DNA from: Lentilactobacillus raoultii
GTDB taxonomy: Bacteria; Bacillota; Bacilli; Lactobacillales; Lactobacillaceae
Direction of reading: 5' to 3'
DNA: 64,000 nt
Assembly (NCBI RefSeq): GCF_900411375.1
Contig: NZ_LS423000.1
Location: 124,001 to 188,000, forward strand
In this document: piece by piece, positions 56,148-64,000 of the stretch
How the letters are laid out: each line of letters begins with the position of its first letter
Position numbering within the stretch: position 1 is the first letter of the stretch
Notes under the pieces: model-generated
Told to the model about the DNA's origin: nothing
Seen by the model: the letters and a program-made list of their open reading frames with translations, nothing else
Databases searched by the model: none
Translations under genes and position numbers: made by a program

Positions 56148-56954
56148 CTACCACCAAGGTGGTCCCCAGCCATTTCCACCAAAATGATCATGGTCAAACC
56201 AACCCCAAAAGTAGCCTTCACCAAAGCCATTATCGTTAGGCATGTCTTTACTAAGCTGCCATCCAGGATGCCTTAACTTCCAAATAATTAAGCTTGGAAT
56301 CAAAGCAACCGCTAAAATAACCAGCGTTAACACATTCCAGCTGGGACCGGCCTTAATTTTCTTGACGTTGGCAACGTGCTTTGCCACAAATGGTTGATAA
56401 CGATTGAAATAAGTTATGATTTTAGCCCCATTACCATGCTTTCTTGGCAACCCCAATGCTAAATACCAAGCTTGAAAATCAGACATCGCTGTTCCTAATT
56501 GATCAGAGGGAACCATTACTATTTGTAATTGCTTATGTATCGGGTACACAATAATGAACGAAACCCGTTTTTCCAAACGATTGGCTCGTTGAATAATTGC
56601 GGTCTGATAATCACCTTCTACATGAGAGATTGGCTTAGTGCGAGCCACCCTTTGCAATTCATCCTCGGCAAACGACTGAAAAGAAGTTGCTGCATCCTCG
56701 TCATGAGTTCCAAAAGTCGGATCATCACGGACGCTTGATGGCAATCTCTTTAAGGTGTAAACCCAAATCTCTGGTTGATTTCGACTACGCTGCCAACCTC
56801 GATTACATTCAATCACTCGCTTCTTTTGAGAAGCCGTTAGTAAGTGACGTTGATCATGAATGGTTTCCGTTGAAAGCGAATCGGCTTGCACAACAACGAC
56901 CATTCCAAAAGAAATCAAGAAAACCGTTATGATCATTAAAATCAGTCTTCTCAC
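56148..56954 (-). CDS. Secreted/membrane TPM-domain protein with aromatic-glycine tail
   Basis: 268 residues: signal peptide (LILMIITVFLISFGMVVVVQA), an extracellular TPM domain of about 150 residues (IHDQRHLLTASQKKRVIE, PEIWVYTLKRLP, VSFIIVYPIHKQLQIVMV), one membrane segment (WNVLTLVILAVALIPSLIIW) and a short tail rich in Gly, Trp and Phe ending GGNGWGPPWW. TPM-domain proteins are membrane-associated and some act in photosystem repair, but in Firmicutes their role is unclear. It is a single-gene unit with a promoter that overlaps an inverted repeat. Confidence 0.75.
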   Translation of the reverse strand: MRRLILMIITVFLISFGMVVVVQADSLSTETIHDQRHLLTASQKKRVIECNRGWQRSRNQPEIWVYTLKRLPSSVRDDPTFGTHDEDAATSFQSFAEDELQRVARTKPISHVEGDYQTAIIQRANRLEKRVSFIIVYPIHKQLQIVMVPSDQLGTAMSDFQAWYLALGLPRKHGNGAKIITYFNRYQPFVAKHVANVKKIKAGPSWNVLTLVILAVALIPSLIIWKLRHPGWQLSKDMPNDNGFGEGYFWGWFDHDHFGGNGWGPPWW

Positions 56955-56971
56955 TCGATCCTCATCTCCCC

Positions 56972-56995
56972 AATCAAGCTGTTATCTTGATTATG
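56972..56995 (-). promoter_or_regulatory. Promoter and inverted repeat of the TPM-domain gene
   Basis: A -10-like CATAAT (56995-56990) overlaps a perfect 7-bp inverted repeat AATCAAG-N7-CTTGATT (56972-56992). TTGTGA occurs 16 bases upstream of the -10. Possible operator; no regulator is known. Confidence 0.42.
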
Positions 56996-57072
56996 GCACT
57001 TTTAAAAAAATTCACAACTACAAGCTGAATCAAAAGTGAATAAACGATTGAGTTTGAACACTCAAGCAAATT

Positions 57073-57111
57073 AAAAAAGCACCCCGCATCAGTTTTACTG
57101 ACACAGGGTGC
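57073..57111 (-). terminator. Intrinsic terminator after rplL
   Basis: Minus-strand GCACCCTGTGTCAGT pairs with ACTGATGCGGGGTGC around a short loop, then six T residues. Ends the rplJ-rplL transcript. Confidence 0.88.
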
Positions 57112-57136
57112 TATATTTTAACTAATTTTAATTAGC

Positions 57137-57502
57137 TTATTTTAAGGTTACGACGCCACCAACAGCCTCAAGAGTTTCCTTGATTTTGTTAGCTTCATCT
57201 TCAGAAACGCCTTCCTTGATAGTTGAAGGTACTTTGTCGACAAGCCCTTTAGCATCTTTCAAACCAAGACCAGTGATTTCACGAACTGCCTTGATTGCTT
57301 TAACCTTTTGGTCACCGGATTCAGTTAATTCAACATCGTATGAATCCTTAGTAGCACCTTCGTCACCGTTACCACCAGCAGCAGCTACCGGAGCTGAAGC
57401 GGAGACACCAAATTCATCTTCGATTGACTTAACTAAGTCGTTAAGATCGCTAATCGAAGCATCTTTTAATTGATCAATAATATTATCTTTATCGAAAGCC
57501 AT
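57137..57502 (-). CDS. rplL: 50S ribosomal protein L7/L12
   Basis: Flexible stalk protein that recruits translation GTPases. 121 residues: N-terminal dimerisation helices ([19 protein letters not shown]), an Ala/Gly hinge ([15 protein letters not shown]) and the C-terminal domain ([20 protein letters not shown]). Follows rplJ by 39 bases. Confidence 0.98.
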   Translation of the reverse strand: MAFDKDNIIDQLKDASISDLNDLVKSIEDEFGVSASAPVAAAGGNGDEGATKDSYDVELTESGDQKVKAIKAVREITGLGLKDAKGLVDKVPSTIKEGVSEDEANKIKETLEAVGGVVTLK

Positions 57503-57541
57503 TATATTTTCCTCCAGTTTAATTGGAATTGATTTTAGTCT

Positions 57542-58057
57542 TTAGGCAGCGTCACCGTCGCCATTTTCTTGTTTCTTATCAGCAATTGCTTTAACACCGT
57601 ATGCAAAGTTACGAACAGGTGCTTGAAGAATATTAGCAAGCGTAGAAAGCAATTCTTCACGACTCGGCAATGCAGCATAAGCATTAATTTCATCAAGTGT
57701 GGCAACCTTACCATCAATCACACCACCCTTAAGTTCAAGGGCATCGTTACTTTTAGCAAAGTTGTGAACAATCTTCGGTCCGGCAATTGGATCTTCTGAT
57801 GAAAAGACAACGGCCGTTGGACCTGCAAATGTCTCTTTCAAATCATCCAAGCCAGCTTTTTCAGCAGCTCGAACCAAAACCTTATTCTTGATAACTTGCA
57901 TCTTAACGCCTTCATCACGTAATTGCTTACGTAAATCGGTTACTTCAGCAACAGTTAAACCACGGTAATCAACAATGACAATTGAGGAAGCCGCCTTCAT
58001 ACTTTCAGCAGCTTCTTCAACCTTCTTTGCTTTAACCGCAACAGTTTGTTCACTCAC
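57542..58057 (-). CDS. rplJ: 50S ribosomal protein L10
   Basis: Anchors L7/L12 dimers to the ribosomal stalk. 171 residues with SSIVIVDYRGLTVAEVTDLR and KNKVLVRAAEKAG typical of L10. The start is GTG 58057, six bases after GGGAGGTG; the GTG at 58066 abuts that motif and is unlikely. Preceded by an L10 leader with an attenuator hairpin. Confidence 0.97.
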   Translation of the reverse strand: MSEQTVAVKAKKVEEAAESMKAASSIVIVDYRGLTVAEVTDLRKQLRDEGVKMQVIKNKVLVRAAEKAGLDDLKETFAGPTAVVFSSEDPIAGPKIVHNFAKSNDALELKGGVIDGKVATLDEINAYAALPSREELLSTLANILQAPVRNFAYGVKAIADKKQENGDGDAA

Positions 58058-58074
58058 GAGTTTCACCTCCCAAA

Positions 58075-58200
58075 AATTTTATGGGATTTAATAAAAAATC
58101 CCTATGCCAACCTAGACATAGGAAAAAAATTCGTTTCCTCGGCAGGATATTAAGGCAATTGCCACCTGAGTCTTAGGCATATATCAGCATTGACTAGCAT
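58075..58200 (-). promoter_or_regulatory. Ribosomal protein L10 leader with attenuator
   Basis: Minus-strand leader of rplJ-rplL. It contains the segments CTAAGACTCAGGTGGCAATT and CCTGCCGAGGAAACG resembling the L10(L12)4-binding leader, then an attenuator hairpin CCTATG-N10-CATAGG followed by GATTTTTT (58122-58093). This is expected to stop transcription when free L10-L12 complex binds the leader. The boundaries are approximate. Confidence 0.75.
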
Positions 58201-58253
58201 ATCATAATTTATCTTAGCAAGTCAATTAGGGATTTAATTTAAATCGAAAATCA

Positions 58254-58952
58254 TTATTCACCAAATGATTCAAGATCGACTTTGACACCTGGGCCAAAGG
58301 TTGAAGAAATTGAAACGTTTTTGACATAAGTTCCCCGAACAGAAGCCGGACGAGCTTTAACAATGACGTCTTCAATGGTCTTCAAATTACCGACTAATTG
58401 GTCAGTTCCAAATGAAACTTTACCAACCGGCACAGCAACGTTCCCGTCTCTGTCAGTCCGATAAGTTACCTTACCAGCCTTAGATTCTTCAACCGCCTTG
58501 GCAACATCCATGGTAACCGTGCCGGTCTTAGGGTTAGGCATCAACCCTTTAGGGCCAAGAACTCGACCCAAACGACCCACTTGAGCCATCATATCAGGTG
58601 TGGCAATGGCAACATCAAAGTCTAACCAGCCATCCTGGATCTTTTCAACCAAGTCAGTGTCCCCAACAAAGTCGGCACCGGCTGCTTGGGCATCCTTAGC
58701 CTTGTCACCCTTAGCAAATACGATAACGGTCTGTTCTTTACCAGTTCCGTTTGGTAAAACAACCGCCCCACGTAATTGTTGGTCAGCTTGCTTAGTATCA
58801 ACATTTAATTTAAATACAATTTCAACAGTTGCATCAAATTTTGCATAATCAATTTTTTTGACAAGTTCAACGGCATCTTGAAGTGGGTAAGCCTTTGACG
58901 GGTCTACTTGTTCAAGAGCTGTTTTATATTGTTTACCTCTTTTACGAGCCAT
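58254..58952 (-). CDS. rplA: 50S ribosomal protein L1
   Basis: Forms the L1 stalk near the ribosomal E site and acts as a translational repressor of its own operon. 232 residues; [19 protein letters not shown] at the N-terminus and the L1 signature around [19 protein letters not shown]. Separated from rplK by 104 bases holding a GTGGGAGG element. Confidence 0.98.
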   Translation of the reverse strand: MARKRGKQYKTALEQVDPSKAYPLQDAVELVKKIDYAKFDATVEIVFKLNVDTKQADQQLRGAVVLPNGTGKEQTVIVFAKGDKAKDAQAAGADFVGDTDLVEKIQDGWLDFDVAIATPDMMAQVGRLGRVLGPKGLMPNPKTGTVTMDVAKAVEESKAGKVTYRTDRDGNVAVPVGKVSFGTDQLVGNLKTIEDVIVKARPASVRGTYVKNVSISSTFGPGVKVDLESFGE

Positions 58953-58970
58953 GTGTTTTCCTCCTTGTTT

Positions 58971-58996
58971 GTGGTTCTAACGGATTAACCTCCCAC
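58971..58996 (-). promoter_or_regulatory. Candidate L1-binding mRNA element before rplA
   Basis: Minus-strand GTGGGAGG (58996-58989) and ACCAC (58975-58971) flank a short loop just upstream of the rplA ribosome binding site. It parallels the element ahead of rplK, as expected for L1 autoregulation by rRNA mimicry. Confidence 0.5.
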
Positions 58997-59056
58997 GCAA
59001 CGTTCAAACAACGCTTGCAATAGCGTTGGTCCTACTTCGTCAGTATGTTGTTGGCC

Positions 59057-59482
59057 TTAATCTTCAACCGTAAAGCCCATACTACGTGCAGTTCCTTCAA
59101 CCATTCGCATGGCTGCTTCAACGTCAGCTGCGTTTAAGTCTTTCATCTTTGTTTCGGCAATTTGCTTAACTTGGTCTTTAGTAACTTTAGCAACCTTGTT
59201 AGTGTTTGGTTCACCGGAACCCTTTTGAACACCGGCAGCTTTCTTGAGTAACACAGCAGCAGGTGGTGTCTTGGTGATAAAGTCGAATGAACGATCTTCA
59301 TACACAGTAATAACAACCGGAATAATCATACCTGCTTGATCAGCAGTACGAGCGTTAAATTCCTTGGTGAAGCCCATAATGTTGATCCCTGCTTGACCTA
59401 AAGCAGGACCAACTGGAGGGGCAGGTGTTGCTTTGCCCGCAGGAATTTGTAATTTAACAACGTTAGCTACTTTTTTAGCCAC
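59057..59482 (-). CDS. rplK: 50S ribosomal protein L11
   Basis: Part of the GTPase-associated centre with L10-L12. 141 residues. [20 protein letters not shown] near the N-terminus and [14 protein letters not shown] are characteristic. First gene of rplK-rplA, with its own promoter upstream. Confidence 0.98.
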   Translation of the reverse strand: MAKKVANVVKLQIPAGKATPAPPVGPALGQAGINIMGFTKEFNARTADQAGMIIPVVITVYEDRSFDFITKTPPAAVLLKKAAGVQKGSGEPNTNKVAKVTKDQVKQIAETKMKDLNAADVEAAMRMVEGTARSMGFTVED

Positions 59483-59507
59483 GAGACATACCTCCTTAAG
59501 TCCGTGT

Positions 59508-59541
59508 GTGGTAAATTGGAGAGCAATATTTCTCCTCCCAC
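59508..59541 (-). promoter_or_regulatory. Candidate L1-binding mRNA element before rplK
   Basis: Minus-strand GTGGGAGG (59541-59534) and ACCAC (59512-59508) with a GGAG/CTCC hairpin between. Same flanking motifs as before rplA. Confidence 0.5.
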
Positions 59542-59578
59542 GTCCATATGCTTATTATCTAAATAAACATACCAACAT

Positions 59579-59607
59579 AATATACCACAGACAGCTCCAA
59601 CAAACAA
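59579..59607 (-). promoter_or_regulatory. rplK-rplA promoter
   Basis: Minus strand TTGTTT (59607-59602), 17-base spacer, TATATT (59584-59579). About 100 bases upstream of the rplK start, leaving room for the leader element. Confidence 0.7.
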
Positions 59608-59615
59608 TATAAAAA

Positions 59616-60464
59616 TTATTGTGTCCACAAAAATTTGGCAATACTTTTATCAACCAGCCGATTTTCATGTAACAATCGGTGGCTTGCCCGCCGACCACGG
59701 ACAATTAATTCATGATACCGCCTTAATGATCGATTCAGCAAATATCGCAATGAGAAGGCGCTGTTAACTGATACCTGACCGTCATCCTTTTGTTGATCAC
59801 TAATTCTACCCGCAATGTTCAGAACTTGAATGGAAGCCGGTAGTGTTGCGATATTGGCCGCTAAGGCTGAATAAATTGGCCGTTTTTTTAGCGGTCCAGC
59901 GGCTGTTAGTGGCACCGAATCAACGATCGCCGTATTACGGGCAATTTCGGAATCATTAAACGGCCCCGCAATTGCAACGACCCGATCAATCGTCACGGCA
60001 GCGTGTTGCTGCTGATGAGTTAAGTACCAAAAAATAGTAATGCATCCCATCGAATGACCAACCAAATTGAGATGATCAATTTGATACTGATTCTTTAGTA
60101 ATTGGCAAATTTGATCAAGCCAAACGGCCTGCTGCCGAGGTTTTGACGTCTTGTCTTCAAACAGTATTTGAACGACACTGCGTTTTGCTGCAAGCTCACC
60201 AATCAATTTCAAACGGCCGGTTCGTTTAACGATAATGACCAGCGATTTATCCGCTTGATAATTTTTAACCAGTCGTTTTAAGAGTGGGCCAAAGGAAAAC
60301 CGACTGCCAAAATACCCTGGTAAAAAAAGGGTTACAGCACCAATCTCTGTCGCCAAACGGCCCTGACGCTTAATAGGGCGGCCTAAGGCAACTACCCACC
60401 GAATCAAAAGCGTCAAGCTAATTAGTAAGACCAGTGTTGTGCCGGTAATCAAAACTAGTTTCAA
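59616..60464 (-). CDS. Membrane-anchored alpha/beta hydrolase (DUF915-type)
   Basis: About 282 residues: an N-terminal membrane anchor (LVLITGTTLVLLISLTLLI) and an alpha/beta-hydrolase fold with the nucleophile elbow LVGHSMGCI. It resembles the cell-surface hydrolases with DUF915 common in lactobacilli; the substrate is unknown, probably a small ester. Start uncertain: TTG 60464 after GGTG is preferred over TTG 60476. It interrupts the usual nusG-rplK adjacency, so it looks like a lineage insertion; only 32 bases separate it from nusG, so the two may share a transcript. Confidence 0.75.
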   Translation of the reverse strand: MKLVLITGTTLVLLISLTLLIRWVVALGRPIKRQGRLATEIGAVTLFLPGYFGSRFSFGPLLKRLVKNYQADKSLVIIVKRTGRLKLIGELAAKRSVVQILFEDKTSKPRQQAVWLDQICQLLKNQYQIDHLNLVGHSMGCITIFWYLTHQQQHAAVTIDRVVAIAGPFNDSEIARNTAIVDSVPLTAAGPLKKRPIYSALAANIATLPASIQVLNIAGRISDQQKDDGQVSVNSAFSLRYLLNRSLRRYHELIVRGRRASHRLLHENRLVDKSIAKFLWTQ

Positions 60465-60508
60465 TCCAATCACCAACTTTTAGGTTATGCGCGTCACCCA
60501 AGTGCAAT

Positions 60509-61060
60509 CTAAATTTCCGGATCCACTTGATTAAATTCCAACTCGGTGCTGGTTTCTCGGCCAAACATTTCAATATTAACTTTCAGGCGCATTTTTTCAT
60601 TATCAATTTCAGTTACTTTGCCATCCAACCCAGTAAAGGCTCCATCGACAATCTTAACGGTGTCACCGACGTTGACGTTGAGCTCCTCATGGCGTGAACT
60701 CATCCCGATTCGCTTCAATACCAGTTCAACCTCATCCGGAAGCAGCGGGGTTGGTTTACTTCCCTGCCCGTGAGAACCAACGAAGCCGGTAACTCCTGGT
60801 GTATTACGAACCACGTACCAAGCTTGATCCGTCATAATCATTTCAACCAAGACATAGCCAGGAAAAGTCTTATCCATTTTAACCTTGTCTTTGCCTTTTT
60901 TATCAACTTCGTGCTCTTCAGTTTCAGGTACGACCACTCGAAAAATCAAATCAGACATTCCCATTGACTGTTTCCGACTATCCAAATTCATCTTAACTTT
61001 ATTCTCATACCCAGAATAAGTATGCAACACATACCATTTTTTCTCTGCTGATTCCACCAT
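60509..61060 (-). CDS. nusG: Transcription termination/antitermination protein NusG
   Basis: Binds RNA polymerase and controls pausing and termination. 183 residues: NGN domain starting KKWYVLHTYSGYENKVK and a C-terminal KOW domain (VGDTVKIVDGAFTGLDGKV). ATG with GAGGAG upstream. Follows secE as in nearly all bacteria. Confidence 0.97.
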   Translation of the reverse strand: MVESAEKKWYVLHTYSGYENKVKMNLDSRKQSMGMSDLIFRVVVPETEEHEVDKKGKDKVKMDKTFPGYVLVEMIMTDQAWYVVRNTPGVTGFVGSHGQGSKPTPLLPDEVELVLKRIGMSSRHEELNVNVGDTVKIVDGAFTGLDGKVTEIDNEKMRLKVNIEMFGRETSTELEFNQVDPEI

Positions 61061-61167
61061 GTTTACAGCTCCTCTTTTACTTCAAAACAATATTAATTCA
61101 AACAAAAAAACCTGACAACATTTGCAGGTTTTAACAACATAACTATATCAAAAATTTGCCCAAAAGG

Positions 61168-61344
61168 CTATGCAAGAAATGAAAGTGCCCACTGGACGAT
61201 CAAATCAATCAAGCCCAAAAAGATAGCCATGATAATGGAAGTCCCGATTACCGTTGATGTATCGGTTCGGGTCTGCTTAACATTTGGCCATGTAACAATT
61301 TTCATTTCTTTAACAACATTTTTACAAAAGTTCCAGAGTCTCAA
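61168..61344 (-). CDS. secE: Protein translocase subunit SecE
   Basis: 58-residue essential SecYEG subunit. After TTG 61344 the protein reads RLWNFCKNVVKEMKIVTWPN, with the conserved amphipathic helix VVKEMKIVTWP, then one membrane segment (GTSIIMAIFLGLIDLIVQW) and a short end. AAGGGG is 8 bases before the TTG. It sits between rpmG and nusG, the conserved place. Confidence 0.95.
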   Translation of the reverse strand: MRLWNFCKNVVKEMKIVTWPNVKQTRTDTSTVIGTSIIMAIFLGLIDLIVQWALSFLA

Positions 61345-61369
61345 ATTCGTATCCCCTTACATCGTTTGT

Positions 61370-61519
61370 CTAGCGAGTTTCCTTGTGTAGTGTGTACTTC
61401 CCACAATACTTGCAAAACTTATTAAGCTCTAACCGTTTCGTTCGATTAGGGTTTGCAGGGATAGTATAATTTCTCGACCCGCAAACAGAACATGCCAGAG
61501 CAACTTTCTTTTGTGCCAT
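61370..61519 (-). CDS. rpmG: 50S ribosomal protein L33
   Basis: 49-residue zinc-type (C+) L33 with two cysteine pairs, CSVC and CKYC, and the end [12 protein letters not shown] 61519 is 7 bases from GGAGG; the frame continues 12 codons upstream without support. The zinc form is often paired with a non-zinc paralogue elsewhere in the genome. Located between sigH and secE. Confidence 0.95.
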   Translation of the reverse strand: MAQKKVALACSVCGSRNYTIPANPNRTKRLELNKFCKYCGKYTLHKETR

Positions 61520-61556
61520 CGTGGCACCTCCTAACAAGCATAGTAATTCTAGCATT

Positions 61557-62120
61557 CTAAATCAATCCAGTCAATTTATCCATCAAAAGATATTTATATC
61601 GACACCTTGAACGGGCATTAATGAACGCACCATGATCAAGATGAATTTCCGAATCAAGTTTAAAGATAAATCGCAGTGCTTCCTTCTCAATTGGCGTGGC
61701 CACTTGATATAGCCGTTCCAGATGATCTTTCAATAGTGCCGAATCTTCGGGATTAACTGCTGAATAATCCACTAACTTCGTTGAGAGACTCTCTAATTCC
61801 CTATCCAGTCTGACCAGAGGGACTTTGGGTGCTCTCTTTTTAGCATTCATCTTTCGGATCAAGTCGGTTGTTCGATTTTTTAAATTATGTTTAAAAAAGG
61901 TCCCAAAGCTTGCCCGATGCCCCTGTTGGAAATGTTTCGCCGATTTAATCAGTACAAGACCTGCTTCCTGATCAAAATCATCCTTGTCCATTCCTTCTAT
62001 GCGAAAGGTCCTTCTCATTTTTCTTATAACTGGATAATACTTGTGAAAAAGCAGTATAAATGCCTGCTCATCACCGTCTGCCAGTGACTTTATTATATCG
62101 CATTCCTTCATACTAAACAT
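61557..62120 (-). CDS. sigH: Sigma-70 family factor, SigH/ComX-like
   Basis: 187-residue alternative sigma factor. Region 2 is visible: [19 protein letters not shown], then [19 protein letters not shown]. The C-terminal part ([19 protein letters not shown] onward) would be region 4. Position between yacP and rpmG-secE-nusG matches sigH of Bacillus; in lactobacilli such factors are linked to competence genes, though activity is often low. ATG start follows AAGGAG at 10 bases. Its targets, perhaps comFA-comFC in this window, are not shown. Confidence 0.85.
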   Translation of the reverse strand: MFSMKECDIIKSLADGDEQAFILLFHKYYPVIRKMRRTFRIEGMDKDDFDQEAGLVLIKSAKHFQQGHRASFGTFFKHNLKNRTTDLIRKMNAKKRAPKVPLVRLDRELESLSTKLVDYSAVNPEDSALLKDHLERLYQVATPIEKEALRFIFKLDSEIHLDHGAFINARSRCRYKYLLMDKLTGLI

Positions 62121-62269
62121 CGATCAGATTCTCCTTTTTACGCATTAATTAACGCAAATTAGATTACAGAAGGATTAATTTAGTCTCAAGGGAACGACAA
62201 TTCATCAATTATAAAACTAACTATACCAATCAAATGATATAAAAAAATCAATATTATAATTTATAATCA

Positions 62270-62803
62270 TTATTTATTGTCACCAGTTAAATGATCACGT
62301 AACTTTTCCAACTCTAACAATTGTTTTGGGCTCCACGGCGTTTGTCGCAGCGCGTGCGATTTATCGGTCATTTTACGGGCTTCCATATCCACTTCCTGCT
62401 TAGCTCGCTGGATATCGCGCAACAGTTCTCTGGCAGGAATTCTCAGCGCCCCTGCAGCAAATATTGTCCATTGTTCAGCCTGGTCACTGGTAGCCACAAT
62501 CACCTGGGTAAATCGATTTTGTTTTTTCCTGGCCAATGCCTCAATGTAACTGTCGGCCGTTTGATCTTTACTTGTCCAAACAATCTCCATATCAAATTTT
62601 CGAAAGCTCTTTGAATTTCCCGGCACATACATGGCATCAAAGACAACAATCATGTTAATGTCTCGATATTTTTTGTATTCCGACAACTCAGCCAGTAGCT
62701 GATCCCTGGCATCTGCCAATCGATCAGCCTGTTTTAATTTATTTAAATGAGGCCAATTGCCGATCATATTGTAAGCATCAACAATAAGCAAATCCTCTTT
62801 CAT
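62270..62803 (-). CDS. NYN/PIN-domain ribosome-dependent endonuclease (YacP, Rae1)
   Basis: 177 residues: LLIVDAYNMIGNWPHL at the N-terminus with the metal-binding Asp, then IVVFDAMYVPG and QVIVATSDQAEQW. In Bacillus YacP (Rae1) cleaves mRNA on the ribosome A site. Located between rlmB and sigH, the conserved order mrnC-rlmB-yacP-sigH. Confidence 0.92.
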   Translation of the reverse strand: MKEDLLIVDAYNMIGNWPHLNKLKQADRLADARDQLLAELSEYKKYRDINMIVVFDAMYVPGNSKSFRKFDMEIVWTSKDQTADSYIEALARKKQNRFTQVIVATSDQAEQWTIFAAGALRIPARELLRDIQRAKQEVDMEARKMTDKSHALRQTPWSPKQLLELEKLRDHLTGDNK

Positions 62804-62816
62804 ACGCCCACCGACC

Positions 62817-63584
62817 TTACTTCGTCCTTAAGGGATGGCGGGAATTAAAGCCTTGGTAAATCAGGACACTCGCAGCAACACTGGCATTTAAGCTCTGAAT
62901 GTCACCAATCATCGGAACCGTTAACATCTCATCAACTTGCTTTTTTAGCAATGGTGAAATTCCCTTGCCCTCGTTTCCAATCACAAGCGCAACGGCACCA
63001 GTTGCATCCCAGTGTCGATAATCTGTTCCAACGACATCCGTTCCAAAAATCCATAAGCCACGTTTCTTAAGGTCTTTAATCGTTGCTGATAAGTTGGTTA
63101 CCCGAGCAACCGGAACCCGTTCAATAGCACCGGCAGAGGTTTTCGCAACGACGGCTGTTAAGCCGACTGCCCGGTGCTTAGGGATAATAATTCCTGAAAC
63201 ACCAGCTGCATCAGCCGTCCTGATAATTGAGCCAAGGTTATGAGGATCTTCAATATTATCCAAAATTACAAAGAAGGGCGGCATCGCCTGATCTTCTGCA
63301 TTTTTAAACAAGTCATCAATGGTCGCATATTCAAATGCTGCTACCGATAGCACAACTCCCTGATGGTTTTGACCATTGGCAAGTTTATCCATCTTTTGTT
63401 TAGGTACTTCCGAAATAACCAAGCGCTGTTTTCGCGCTAATTTTAAAATTTCGGTAATTGTTGATTCATCTTTTTTAATACCCGTTTGAATAAACAGCTT
63501 ATTAAGCGGCGTCTGGCTTTTCATGGCTGCTTCGACAGGGTGCCTGCCAATAATAAATTCTTCGTTTTCCTGATCATGCTTCAT
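62817..63584 (-). CDS. rlmB: 23S rRNA (guanosine2251-2'-O)-methyltransferase, TrmH/SpoU family
   Basis: 255 residues: an N-terminal substrate-binding part ([16 protein letters not shown]) and the SPOUT catalytic domain with [35 protein letters not shown] and [14 protein letters not shown] (trefoil-knot SAM site). The target G2251 is inferred from the family and place. Overlaps mrnC by 11 bases. Confidence 0.93.
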   Translation of the reverse strand: MKHDQENEEFIIGRHPVEAAMKSQTPLNKLFIQTGIKKDESTITEILKLARKQRLVISEVPKQKMDKLANGQNHQGVVLSVAAFEYATIDDLFKNAEDQAMPPFFVILDNIEDPHNLGSIIRTADAAGVSGIIIPKHRAVGLTAVVAKTSAGAIERVPVARVTNLSATIKDLKKRGLWIFGTDVVGTDYRHWDATGAVALVIGNEGKGISPLLKKQVDEMLTVPMIGDIQSLNASVAASVLIYQGFNSRHPLRTK

Positions 63585-63984
63585 GTTTTAAGTGCCCACT
63601 TTCCACCTGTTTAATACACCAATCAGCCAACTGTTTCATTCGATCATCTTGGTCACTTAGGCTGAGGTAGCCAAAAACCGCTTCAAAGCCTGTTGAAATT
63701 CGGTAGGTAATGACATCGGTGTTCTTAGCATGGGTGTGACTTTTGGCATTTCTGCCGCGTTTAAAATAGTCCCATTCTTTATTGGTCAATACCCCATCTT
63801 TGGTCATTAACTCAATTAAAGCGGCCTGAGCCTTTGCTGAAACGTACTTCGTGGCAACATGCTGCAAACGAGTCGGTTTGGCGATGCCATTTTCAATTAA
63901 ATGTCGCCGAATAAAGACTTCATATGCGGCATCACCCATGTAAGCCAATGCAATGCCGTTGAGCTGTGAGAAATCATCTGTCAT
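63574..63984 (-). CDS. mrnC: Mini-ribonuclease III
   Basis: RNase III catalytic domain without a dsRNA-binding domain; matures 23S rRNA ends in Firmicutes. 136 residues with [35 protein letters not shown] and [14 protein letters not shown] (catalytic acidic residues). It is the first visible gene of a block that continues to nusG; cysS normally lies beyond the window edge. Confidence 0.95.
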   Translation of the reverse strand: MTDDFSQLNGIALAYMGDAAYEVFIRRHLIENGIAKPTRLQHVATKYVSAKAQAALIELMTKDGVLTNKEWDYFKRGRNAKSHTHAKNTDVITYRISTGFEAVFGYLSLSDQDDRMKQLADWCIKQVESGHLKHEA

Positions 63985-64000
63985 AGATTTAACTTATTCC

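Overview
The window looks like chromosomal core DNA of a low-GC Gram-positive bacterium of the family Lactobacillaceae. The support is gene order and content: hprK-lgt-gpsA-galU, pst-phoPR, prfB-secA-hpf-comF, dnaX-ybaB-recR-yaaL-tmk-darA-holB-yabA-rsmI, tsaB-rimI-tsaD, a class Ib nrdHEF set, galKET, and the mrnC-rlmB-yacP-sigH-rpmG-secE-nusG-rplKAJL block, together with lactobacillus-length SecA and D-LDH proteins. A heterofermentative genus such as Lentilactobacillus or Secundilactobacillus is possible, but that is a guess. I see no insertion sequence, prophage, CRISPR array, tRNA or rRNA gene.

Layout. 1-4.7 kb (minus): hprK-lgt-gpsA-galU, then a PspC/YvlD-type envelope-stress pair. 4.7-13.2 kb (minus): a MinJ-like PDZ membrane protein with phoP-phoR, then pstS-C-A-B-B-phoU. 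The pst promoter carries an 11-bp-period PhoP box. 13.3-19.9 kb (minus): prfB with a programmed +1 frameshift, secA, long-form hpf, comFC and comFA. 19.9-23.3 kb: yigZ, tagO, and lrgAB (possibly pyruvate transport). 23.4-28.3 kb (minus): a KimA-like APC transporter, groES-groEL behind a CIRCE operator, and rex. 28.5-37.5 kb: an ABC-F ATPase, then tsaD/rimI/tsaB/thioesterase and the rsmI-to-tmk replication and nucleotide block. 37.5-41.7 kb (minus): recR, ybaB, dnaX, the SRP RNA, tadA and a methyltransferase. 41.9-45.4 kb (plus): nrdH-E-F. 45.4-50.6 kb (minus): D-LDH and galK-galE-galT under two cre-like sites. 50.6-57 kb: a YeiH transporter with a divergent LysR regulator, an unrecognised membrane protein, MprF and a TPM-domain protein. 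57-64 kb (minus): ribosomal protein and transcription/translation genes, with L10 and L1 leader elements.

How it works together. Phosphate uptake, sensing and PhoU are side by side. The best lead for something undescribed is that the unrecognised gene at 52.9 kb has an upstream region built like the pst promoter: four 11-bp-spaced hexamer positions, then exactly 9 bases, then a -10 box. This suggests it is an uncharacterised PhoP-regulon member. Carbon control is visible as cre-like sites at galK and lrgAB, together with HprK. Many genes start with TTG or GTG, which I assigned from ribosome binding site spacing. All assignments come from reading the sequence alone; no database search was run.
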